7,854 nt of DNA, taken from NCBI GenBank assembly GCA_035542775.1, contig DATKKX010000446.1, positions 1 through 7,854 on the forward strand, given 5' to 3'. The DNA comes from DATKKX01 sp035542775 (GTDB lineage Bacteria; Planctomycetota; Phycisphaerae; UBA1845; UTPLA1). The position numbers and the translations under genes were made by a program. Below are positions 1 to 5,269 of this stretch, piece by piece (within the stretch, counting starts at the first letter, position 1; each line of letters starts with the position of its first letter). The notes beneath the pieces are model-generated. The model made no database searches, was not told the origin of the DNA, and saw nothing but the letters and a program-made list of their open reading frames with translations.

Positions 1-352
1 TGCCGTACTGCCTTTCGACGTAGAAGTAGTTTTCCCGTTTTTCCTCCTTGTGCTGTTTTTTCTCGCCGCGAATGGTCAGCGTGTTACCCACGACCTCGAT
101 ATTGACATCGTTCGGATCCATGCCCGGGACTTCCGCCCGCACGGTGATCTCGTTTTCCGACTCCGCCAGGTCGAGTCGCGGCCCCCAGCCCATTCGAGCC
201 GGCAGGGACTCGAGCATGCTGGTGCCCCATGTCTCGCCGAAGAAGCGATCGAATAGGTTGTCCATTTCACTGCGGAAACGGGCCAACGGAGCCCACGTGC
301 CGGCTTCCTCCGTCCGTTCCTCACGCTTTTGTTTCCACGGAATCAAGTTCAT
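1..352 (-). CDS. hsp20: Small heat-shock protein (Hsp20/alpha-crystallin family), 3' end outside the window
   Basis: ATP-independent holdase chaperone of the Hsp20 family; such proteins form cytoplasmic oligomers that bind unfolding proteins under stress. Only the first 117 residues lie in the window. Residues 25-40 (RFRSEMDNLFDRFFGE) match the amphipathic N-terminal segment common in bacterial Hsp20. The alpha-crystallin domain starts near residue 59 with RLDLAESENEITVRAEVPGM, followed by the strand NTLTIRGEKK (90-99) and the ENYFYVERQYG loop strand (108-117). The conserved G-x-L and C-terminal I-x-I/V motifs would lie beyond the left edge. The ATG at 352 is preceded on the minus strand by GGGAGGTG (357-364), a good ribosome binding site. 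It is the third of three tandem hsp20 genes, 129 bases after the stop of the middle one. Family call is secure; the full length is unknown. Confidence 0.93.
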   Translation of the reverse strand, partial: MNLIPWKQKREERTEEAGTWAPLARFRSEMDNLFDRFFGETWGTSMLESLPARMGWGPRLDLAESENEITVRAEVPGMDPNDVNIEVVGNTLTIRGEKKQHKEEKRENYFYVERQYG

Positions 353-373
353 CGTACACCTCCCGTTTCAATG

Positions 374-397
374 CCGCCCCGGCGCAACACCGGGCGG
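374..397 (-). other. GC-rich hairpin just upstream of the third hsp20 gene
   Basis: Positions 374-382 (CCGCCCCGG) and 390-397 (CCGGGCGG) can pair with one bulged C around a 7-base loop. In the minus-strand transcript the hairpin lies a few bases before the GGGAGGTG ribosome binding site of the hsp20 gene at 352. There is no U-tract, so a Rho-independent terminator is unlikely. It may be a processing or stabilising stem in the intergenic RNA, or a chance GC-rich stem. Confidence 0.35.
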
Positions 398-481
398 TCT
401 CGACGGTCCCCAACATCACAACACCGCTCAAAAGCTCGAACCACTCAAGAGCCCGCGACGTGCGTCAGTGGACCGCCGTCG

Positions 482-886
482 TCATTGGGTCTTTACCGCA
501 ATCTTCCGGGGCTTGAAGGCCTCGGATTTCGGCAGGTGCAGCGTCAGCAGGCCATTTTTGACTTCGGCCTCGATCTTGTTCGGGTCAATGCCCTCGCCGA
601 CTTCGAAAGTCCGATGGAAGTCGCCGACGCCGTATTCCTGCAACAGGTACTCGGTCTGCTGGGGATTCTGGCGCGGCTCGACCCGCGCGTGAATCGTGAG
701 CAGACCCTTGTCGTAGTTGATATCGATGTGCTCCGCCCTGGCACCCGGCATGTCCGCCAGCATCATGAGTTCATCGCGCCGCTCGATGATGTCCACAACG
801 GGTATGTAGGTCGGCGCGCTGCGAGTCCGCTCGACGGGCATCACGGCGCTCTCTTTTCGCTTTTCAATGTTCGTTTCCATTGCCAT
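482..886 (-). CDS. hsp20: Small heat-shock protein (Hsp20/alpha-crystallin family)
   Basis: Complete Hsp20-type holdase chaperone, 134 residues from the chosen start, within the usual bacterial range. The alpha-crystallin domain runs from about residue 27 (TYIPVVDIIERRDELMMLADMPG) to about 120. ADMPG is at 44-48, the hallmark G-L-L in VKNGLLTLHLPK at 112-114, and the C-terminal I-x-V anchor in RKIAVK at 129-131. The N-terminal arm is short and charged. Three in-frame ATGs are close together (892, 886, 880). The AGGAG at 896-900 leaves 9 bases to the ATG at 886 but only 3 to the one at 892, so 886 is preferred. It sits 86 bases after the first hsp20 gene and 129 before the third, consistent with one operon. 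Sequence differs clearly from both neighbours, so it is not a recent duplicate. Confidence 0.93.
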   Translation of the reverse strand: MAMETNIEKRKESAVMPVERTRSAPTYIPVVDIIERRDELMMLADMPGARAEHIDINYDKGLLTIHARVEPRQNPQQTEYLLQEYGVGDFHRTFEVGEGIDPNKIEAEVKNGLLTLHLPKSEAFKPRKIAVKTQ

Positions 887-895
887 GATCATTAT

Positions 896-900
896 CTCCT
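896..900 (-). promoter_or_regulatory. Ribosome binding site of the middle hsp20 gene
   Basis: AGGAG on the minus strand. Spacing is 9 bases to the ATG at 886, 3 to the ATG at 892 and 15 to the ATG at 880, which favours 886. Confidence 0.6.
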
Positions 901-972
901 AGGAACCATGCCTCTTGTCTCGCAAGCGGAGGGCACGAGGACGATGGTCTCTCAGCCGCTCCCGGGCATCGA

Positions 973-1398
973 TCAGCTCGCCGTCACCTTGATCTTCCTC
1001 GCCTTGGCCGTTTCCGCCTTGGGCAGCCTGATCCGCAGAACGCCATCCGTCAGAGTTGCCTCCACCTGGTCGGGGTTGATCTCCACGGGCAGGGCCAAGG
1101 TGCGGGCGAATTCGCCCGTCCCGCGCTCGCGGCGGTGGTAGGTGTATTCCCGGGCATCCAGGGTTTCTCGATGTCCTTTGACGGTGAGTTGGTCGCCCTC
1201 GACGGTGACCTCGATGTCTTTGAGGCTCAGGCCCGGCACCTCGGCCTCGGCGTACAAGGCACTTGCGTCTTCCCAGAGGTTGACAGCGGGAAAGCCATGG
1301 GACCGCTGAAGGAAAGGCGGCGCGTAGGCGCCCATCAGGTTGGTCATTTCCCGGCGCAACGATTCGAGCGCCGTGAACGGATCTTGGGTGATTAACAT
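973..1398 (-). CDS. hsp20: Small heat-shock protein (Hsp20/alpha-crystallin family), first gene of the operon
   Basis: Complete Hsp20 chaperone of 141 residues. It begins MLITQDPFTALESLRREMTN, the typical bacterial N-terminal helix. The alpha-crystallin domain spans about residues 38-128: AEVPGLS at 52-58, DQLTVKGHRE at 69-78, the RRERGTGEFARTLALP loop and strand at 89-104, the A-x(3)-G-V-L hallmark with GVL at 119-121, and the C-terminal I-x-V motif IKV at 136-138. The ATG at 1398 is chosen because GGAGG lies at 1406-1410 with 7-base spacing. An in-frame ATG at 1479 would add 27 residues that do not look like Hsp20 and would run over the promoter. It is the promoter-proximal gene of the three and probably under the sigma-54-type promoter at 1467-1483. 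Confidence 0.95.
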   Translation of the reverse strand: MLITQDPFTALESLRREMTNLMGAYAPPFLQRSHGFPAVNLWEDASALYAEAEVPGLSLKDIEVTVEGDQLTVKGHRETLDAREYTYHRRERGTGEFARTLALPVEINPDQVEATLTDGVLRIRLPKAETAKARKIKVTAS

Positions 1399-1405
1399 AG
1401 TCGTA

Positions 1406-1410
1406 CCTCC
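1406..1410 (-). promoter_or_regulatory. Ribosome binding site deciding the start of the first hsp20 gene
   Basis: GGAGG on the minus strand, 7 bases before the ATG at 1398. It rules out the upstream in-frame ATG at 1479. Confidence 0.75.
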
Positions 1411-1453
1411 ATTCCGTGTTTTGTTGTCTACCGGCCGCGCGGTTCGTGCTCGG

Positions 1454-1480
1454 ACATGCATGTATAGTGCATCATGCATG
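1454..1480. promoter_or_regulatory. Overlapping ATGCAT dyads around the hsp20 promoter
   Basis: ACATGCATGT at 1454-1463 is a perfect 10-base palindrome. TGCATCATGCA at 1468-1478 is a perfect dyad around a central C. CATGCATG occurs twice (1455-1462 and 1473-1480) with an 18-base offset. The first dyad falls about where transcription from the sigma-54 promoter would start; the second lies inside the promoter. They could be an operator for a regulator, but CATGCATG is self-complementary and could recur by chance. Confidence 0.35.
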
Positions 1481-1483
1481 CCA
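1467..1483 (-). promoter_or_regulatory. Candidate sigma-54 (RpoN) promoter for the hsp20 operon
   Basis: Read on the minus strand, TGGCATGCATGATGCAC has the -24 element TGGCAYG and the -12 element TGCA. The invariant GG (1482-1481) and GC (1470-1469) are separated by exactly 10 bases, as sigma-54 holoenzyme requires. It matches the consensus TGGCACG-N4-TTGCW at all but one or two positions. The expected transcription start is near 1457, giving a leader of about 58 bases to the ATG at 1398. A sigma-54 promoter would need an AAA+ enhancer-binding activator, which is not in the window. E. coli ibpB is a known small heat-shock gene with a sigma-54 promoter, so the idea has precedent. Confidence 0.55.
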
Positions 1484-1679
1484 AAAACCCGTTGGCTTCT
1501 CGCCCGGCCATAACTCTCCGTGCCACAAATAGATATGCAGATCGATGGGCCCGATCCCGGACGCTGAATTCGGCCAATTTGTCATGCGGTGGCACTGCCA
1601 AATCGACGCCCCCAGAAGGAGTGAGAGCACCGCCATCGATGGCGCGCGGAACATCTCCGAACGGATCTGTCTCTTGGTG

Positions 1680-1688
1680 TGGTAGAAT
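1680..1688 (+). promoter_or_regulatory. Weak extended -10 promoter candidate for the rightward operon
   Basis: TGG-TAGAAT resembles the extended -10 consensus TGn-TATAAT (5 of 6 in the hexamer). There is no recognisable -35 about 17 bases upstream. If used, the leader to the start at 1888 would be near 190 bases. This is the best housekeeping-type match seen facing right in the gap, and it is weak. Confidence 0.25.
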
Positions 1689-1868
1689 GGACCCATCCGG
1701 GAGCGCGATCTCGGGAGGCAGCCTTGCAGCCACGGGTATCCGCGGGACGGCCGATGGTTGGATTTGTGTTGCCCGCTATTGCGGGAGTGGTGAGTTGATG
1801 GCGGTAGTAACAGTGATTGATCGTAGTCGCGTGGCCGGCCCAGCCTTGGGGCGCGGCTGGAACTCAAC

Positions 1869-1875
1869 AAGGAGG
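1869..1875 (+). promoter_or_regulatory. Ribosome binding site supporting a GTG start at 1888
   Basis: AAGGAGG is a near-perfect anti-16S match, 12 bases before the in-frame GTG at 1888. In the longer reading frame it would encode tandem AGG-AGG arginine codons, rare in this GC-rich style, which argues that it is a ribosome binding site rather than coding sequence. Confidence 0.45.
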
Positions 1876-1887
1876 CGGACCCGGCTT

Positions 1888-2274
1888 GTGAGATCGGCGC
1901 TCATCCTCTGGTTTTGTGCGTGTGCGCTTGGCAGCAACTGCATCCAACAGTCCGCGCTCACTCAGCCGACCAGCGCGACCGCGCCGGGCACGGTCACGTT
2001 GCGGAACGCCACCAACCGGGAGGTGCACCTGATCACGCTGAACGAACAAGTCGGCGCGTCGAACCTTGTCCAGCCCGGCGAGGCGCGAATCGTGGATGTC
2101 GATCTGCGCGACCAAGTGCTTGATGTCGCCGCCAGAACGGAGAGCGACCAGGTGATCGGCGCCATCCGATGCACCATCAGCGAGACAGTGAACGGCGTCC
2201 TCACCGCGACCGGCGTGGAGATCGTCTGGACTGCCGTGGGGCCATCGGGTTTTGAATGCCGCACGGGGGGATGA
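1888..2274 (+). CDS. Small secreted protein of unknown function
   Basis: I do not recognise a family. From the GTG at 1888 it has 128 residues. Residues 1-17 (MRSALILWFCACALGSN) form a compact signal-peptide-like hydrophobic segment. Cysteines at 12 and 18 suggest a lipoprotein, but neither is preceded by a canonical lipobox, so the anchor is uncertain. The mature part, from about residue 34 (GTVTLRNATNREVHLITLNE), alternates short hydrophobic strands and polar turns and looks like a small beta-sandwich; Cys95 and Cys124 could form a disulfide. An in-frame ATG at 1798 with GGAG at 1784-1787 is the main alternative start. The AAGGAGG at 1869-1875, poorer third-position GC between 1798 and 1888, and the better-shaped signal peptide favour 1888. 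The stop overlaps the next ATG as ATGA, so it is probably translationally coupled to the deacetylase. Confidence 0.6.
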   Translation: MRSALILWFCACALGSNCIQQSALTQPTSATAPGTVTLRNATNREVHLITLNEQVGASNLVQPGEARIVDVDLRDQVLDVAARTESDQVIGAIRCTISETVNGVLTATGVEIVWTAVGPSGFECRTGG

Positions 2275-3503
2275 AGAAGGGACAATACGGGTTGCCGGGC
2301 CGCGCATTCGAGCAGCAGTCACGCCTGATACGCGATACAGCGCGGGGTAATTTTCACCGACACGAGTGGGCCATTGCCGCGGCCATGGTTGCCTGCGTGA
2401 TCGCCGGCTGCGCGGAGCCGCGTCCGCCCCGACTGGTGTGCGAGCCGCGCGCGGGACACGCCCTTCGTCAGCGCTTCTGCGTCGTGTACTCCGGGCAGTA
2501 TCAGATCAACCTGGGCGGCCTTGAGAAGCTGCACCCCTTCGACATCAACAAATACTCCAGGATTTACCAGCGGCTGGTGGCGGATGGGCTGATCCGCGCG
2601 GAAGACGTGTGGGTGCCGAGCGAAATCGCACGAGAGGATCTGCTTCAGGTACACACCGAGCAGTACCTGGACGATCTGCGTCGACCGGCGAAGCTGGCCG
2701 GCTATCTTGAATCCGGGTTCGTGTCGCTCCTGTCGGCGAAAGATTGTGACGCCGGCATCCTCCGCCCGTTCCGATACGCCACAGGGGGCACGCTGCTGGC
2801 GGCGAGGCTGGCCCTTCAATACGGCATGGCGGTCAACATCGGCGGCGGCTATCACCACGCGGAGCCTGACCGGGGCGGCGGCTTCTGCATTTACGCAGAC
2901 ATGCCCATCGCCATTCGCGTTCTGCAGCACGAAGGCCGCATTAAGCGGGCGCTGGTTGTCGATCTCGATGTGCATCAGGGCAATGGAACCGCCGTCTGCC
3001 TCCAAGGCGACGATGACGTGTTCACCTTCGATATGCATGAGGAGGACATCTACCCGTTTCCGAAGGAACACAACGATCTCGATGTCTCTCTGCCGCGGGG
3101 CATCCGCGATGCCGAGTACCTCGATCTGCTTTCTCACAATCTCGGCGAGGTTTTCGAGAAGGCCGCGCCCGACATCGTTTTCCTTCAGGCGGGTGCGGAC
3201 GTGCTCCAGGGCGATCCATTGGCGCACCTCAGATTGTCCCCGGACGCCATCGTGCAGCGAGATGGGATGGTCTTTGCCGAGGCCGACCACCGACACGTGC
3301 CGATCGTGATGGCCCTTGGCGGCGGGTACAGCAGGAACGCGTGGTACGTTCAGTATCGCAGCATCCGCCGCCTGATCGAGCAGTATGGTGCGGAGCCGGC
3401 ATCCCAGCCGTCGGCCCTTCCAGTCGCGGCCGTCACGGTACATTATCCTCAACTGGATTGTGCTGACTTCCGGCCTGATAATGCCCCCGGGTCGCCGGGC
3501 TGA
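2271..3503 (+). CDS. Class IV (HDAC11-like) histone deacetylase family protein with lipoprotein signal
   Basis: Zinc-dependent deacetylase/deacylase, 410 residues. Similarity to human HDAC11 is strong: GLEKLHPFD, then GGxYHHxxxDRGGGFCxYAD, DLDxHQGNG, AGxDxLxGD and GGGY. His195 and His196 are the catalytic histidine pair. Asp233, His235 and Asp310 are the expected zinc ligands, and Tyr353 the transition-state tyrosine, so all key residues are present. The N-terminus has a hydrophobic stretch ending in the perfect lipobox I44-A-G-C47, followed by Ala, predicting lipid anchoring on the far side of the inner membrane. Residues 1-33 before it are long for a signal n-region. The ATG at 2271 is chosen for its ATGA overlap with the upstream stop; neither it nor the ATG at 2256 has a clear ribosome binding site, and a TTG at 2292 after AAGG is possible. 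Substrate is unknown: acyl-lysine, acetylpolyamine or an acetylated envelope polymer. ugd follows 36 bases later. Confidence 0.9.
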   Translation: MKKGQYGLPGRAFEQQSRLIRDTARGNFHRHEWAIAAAMVACVIAGCAEPRPPRLVCEPRAGHALRQRFCVVYSGQYQINLGGLEKLHPFDINKYSRIYQRLVADGLIRAEDVWVPSEIAREDLLQVHTEQYLDDLRRPAKLAGYLESGFVSLLSAKDCDAGILRPFRYATGGTLLAARLALQYGMAVNIGGGYHHAEPDRGGGFCIYADMPIAIRVLQHEGRIKRALVVDLDVHQGNGTAVCLQGDDDVFTFDMHEEDIYPFPKEHNDLDVSLPRGIRDAEYLDLLSHNLGEVFEKAAPDIVFLQAGADVLQGDPLAHLRLSPDAIVQRDGMVFAEADHRHVPIVMALGGGYSRNAWYVQYRSIRRLIEQYGAEPASQPSALPVAAVTVHYPQLDCADFRPDNAPGSPG

Positions 3504-3539
3504 CGTCCAGCGCCGGAGAGGATCCAGGGAGACGGCTTC

Positions 3540-4850
3540 ATGCGCATTACCATCGTGGGCACCGGTTACGTGGGTCTGGTTACAGGGGTCTGTCTCGCCG
3601 ACTCCGGCAACGACGTTCTTGGATTGGACATCGATCAGGAGAAAGTCGCGCTGCTCAACAAGGGCGAGTGCCCCATCTTCGAGCCGGGCCTGTCTGAGCT
3701 GCTGAAGTCCAATCTCGCCGCCGGCCGCTTCGCCGCCACGTCCGATCAGCAGGCGGCTGTCCGGCACGGTGATATCATCTTCATCTGCATAGGGACGCCC
3801 CCGCGCGGCGACGGCTCGGCGGATCTGACGGCGATCGAAGAATGCGTGCAGGAGATCGCCCGGCACGTCGCCCACCGCACTATCCTGGTGATGAAGTCGA
3901 CCGTGCCCGTGGGGACATGCCAGCGAATCGAGAAGCTGGTCACGCCGCTGGCGAAGCATCCGATCATCGTGGTGAGCAATCCCGAATTCCTGAAGGAAGG
4001 AACCGCGATGGACGATTTTCTCCGCCCCGACCGGGTGGTCATCGGCAGTGAGGACCGCGAGGCGGCGGAGGCGTTGAAGGAGTTGTACGCCCCGTTCGTC
4101 CGCAATCAGAATCCCATCCTGATCGTTCACCGGGCCGCTTCGGAGATGATCAAGTATGCCGCGAACTGCTATCTTTCCACGCGGATCAGCTTCATCAATC
4201 AGATCGCCAACATCTGCGAGGCGCTGGGAATTGACGTGAACGAAGTTCGCTCCGGCATCGGCTTTGACGCCCGGATAGGATCGCACTTCATGTACCCGGG
4301 CATCGGCTACGGCGGGAGCTGCTTCCCCAAGGATGTGCAGGCGCTGTATCACGTGGCCAAGGGCGTTAAGATCGATGCGGACCTGCTTGCCGCGGTGCAC
4401 GCGGTCAACGAGCGGCAGAAGAACCTCCTTGTCGAGAGGATCCGGGCTCACTTCCGGGGCGAGCTTGCCGGTCGGACGTTCGCCATGTGGGGCGTGGCCT
4501 TCAAGGCCAAGACGGATGACATCCGCGAGGCCCCTGCCCTGCGCATTATTCAGGGGCTGCTGGATGCCGGTGCGAAGGTGCGGGTCCACGATCCCAAGGC
4601 CATGCCGAATCTGCGCCGCGAATTCGGCGATCGAATCGGGTATTTCGCCGACGCGTATGCCGCCGCCGAGGGCGCGGAGGCGCTGATCATCTGCACGGAA
4701 TGGAACGAGTTCCGGTCACCGGACTTCGAGCGGTTGCGCACGGCCGTGCGCCGCCCGCTGATCTTCGACGGGCGCAATCTCTACGCCCCCGACGCCATGC
4801 GGCGGCTGGGCTTCCAGTATTACTCGATCGGCCGCCCGGCGGTGGTGTAG
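3540..4850 (+). CDS. ugd: UDP-glucose 6-dehydrogenase
   Basis: Cytoplasmic NAD-dependent enzyme that oxidises UDP-glucose twice to UDP-glucuronate, the precursor for uronic-acid polysaccharides and related sugars. It has 436 residues, normal for the family. The N-terminal Rossmann domain shows GTGYVG at 7-12 and the NAD-ribose aspartate D30. KSTVPVGT at 119-126 and NPEFLKEG at 147-154 are family motifs. Lys205 and Asn209 in KYAAN, and the catalytic Cys261 with Asp265 in GGSCFPKD, are all in place. The C-terminal UDP-binding domain includes GVAFKAKTDDIREAP. The ATG at 3540 follows AGGGAG (3526-3531) with 8-base spacing. It probably shares an operon with the secreted deacetylase upstream, linking that enzyme to envelope or extracellular polysaccharide metabolism (inference). 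A related nucleotide-sugar dehydrogenase is possible but less likely given the motifs. Confidence 0.95.
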   Translation: MRITIVGTGYVGLVTGVCLADSGNDVLGLDIDQEKVALLNKGECPIFEPGLSELLKSNLAAGRFAATSDQQAAVRHGDIIFICIGTPPRGDGSADLTAIEECVQEIARHVAHRTILVMKSTVPVGTCQRIEKLVTPLAKHPIIVVSNPEFLKEGTAMDDFLRPDRVVIGSEDREAAEALKELYAPFVRNQNPILIVHRAASEMIKYAANCYLSTRISFINQIANICEALGIDVNEVRSGIGFDARIGSHFMYPGIGYGGSCFPKDVQALYHVAKGVKIDADLLAAVHAVNERQKNLLVERIRAHFRGELAGRTFAMWGVAFKAKTDDIREAPALRIIQGLLDAGAKVRVHDPKAMPNLRREFGDRIGYFADAYAAAEGAEALIICTEWNEFRSPDFERLRTAVRRPLIFDGRNLYAPDAMRRLGFQYYSIGRPAVV

Positions 4851-4898
4851 AATACCGTTCCACGGGCTTTACATGTCGCACTGAAGAGAGGCAGGTCC

Positions 4899-5267
4899 AT
4901 GCCGCTTCGACACGGACATCTGCTTGGTCCGTACGAGATTGTCGCCCCCCTCGGCGCCGGCGGCATGGGGGAGGTCCATCGCGCCAGAGATACGCGGCTT
5001 GGCCGCGAGGTGGCCGTCAAGGTCTTGCCTGAGCAACTGACCAAGGACGCCGTGGAAGTTGCCGAGAGCTTCCTCAGAAAGATCGGCTCACCCGTTCAGG
5101 CGGCGAGGTTCCTGGCCGCGACAGGCGAACACATTTGCTGCAAGAGTACCGAGGGGGCCTTACTCGGGGCAGCCGGCGAACACTGCGAGCAGATCGAGGC
5201 GCATTACCTCATTGGCCTGACCAACCATCAGGACCGTGAATTGTGCACGAAGAGGTGCGGGAGGTGA
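4899..5267 (+). pseudogene. Truncated Ser/Thr kinase remnant fused to unrelated sequence
   Basis: Residues 1-51 are a clear Hanks-type (PknB-like) kinase start: GPYEIV at 10-15, glycine loop GAGGMG at 19-24, and VAIK-type lysine Lys41 in VAVKVLPEQL. After Ala51 the similarity stops abruptly. Residues 52-122 have no kinase sequence, and I found no continuation in the other two plus frames up to 5243, so the C-helix glutamate, HRD and DFG motifs are missing. This tail is cysteine-rich (five Cys) and unrecognised. The frame stays open with moderately GC-rich third positions, so a short chimeric protein could still be made, but it cannot be an active kinase. Residues 10-51 are 31/42 identical to the kinase at 7157, so this looks like the 5' remnant of a paralogue cut by deletion or rearrangement. 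Its stop lies 2 bases before the hydrolase ATG. Confidence 0.6.
5259..5267 (+). promoter_or_regulatory. Strong ribosome binding site deciding the hydrolase start
   Basis: GGGAGGTGA matches the 16S tail at nearly every base and sits 2-5 bases before the ATG at 5270. It favours that start over the in-frame GTG at 5243, whose extra residues MHEEVREVT would precede the signal peptide. The upstream remnant's stop codon lies inside it. Confidence 0.7.
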
Positions 5268-5269
5268 CA

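Larger units (their letters stand above)
1399..1887. other. Divergent intergenic control region
   Basis: No convincing gene in about 490 bases between the leftward hsp20 operon and the rightward secreted-protein/deacetylase/ugd operon. It holds a sigma-54 promoter match facing left (1467-1483), short dyads (1454-1463, 1468-1478, 1590-1600), a weak extended -10 element facing right (1680-1688), and a small perfect hairpin CCCGC-TATT-GCGGG at 1772-1785. Open frames crossing it on either strand give arginine/serine-rich, family-less translations and lack good ribosome binding sites. Confidence 0.6.

Noticed and set aside
353..972. CIRCE (HrcA) or ROSE-type heat-shock control elements in the hsp20 gaps
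   Set aside because: No TTAGCACTC-N9-GAGTGCTAA-like repeat, and no stem pairing with the ribosome binding sites was seen.
329..1141. 270-codon plus-strand open frame over the hsp20 genes
   Set aside because: Antisense to two well-supported Hsp20 genes and the gaps between them; no family resemblance.
1772..1785. Hairpin CCCGC-TATT-GCGGG as a terminator or riboswitch
   Set aside because: Only 5 base pairs and no U-tract. It could touch the GGAG before the ATG at 1798 but is too small to call.
1428..1870. Minus-strand open frames in the divergent gap
   Set aside because: No ribosome binding sites or recognisable domains, and they would overlap the promoter region of the hsp20 operon.
1474..1887. 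N-terminal extension of the secreted-protein frame back to the ATG at 1474
   Set aside because: The extension is Ser/Arg-rich, lacks a ribosome binding site, overlaps the leftward promoter and would bury the signal peptide. The part from 1798 remains a possible alternative start.
2319..4589. 756-codon open frame on the minus strand across the deacetylase and ugd
   Set aside because: It lies wholly antisense to two genes with intact family motifs. Long antisense frames are expected from GC-rich third positions, and its translation shows no family features.
4851..4898. Terminator or promoter between ugd and the kinase remnant
   Set aside because: TAGAAT at 4848-4853 resembles a -10 box, but there is no -35 match and no stem-loop with a U-tract in the gap.
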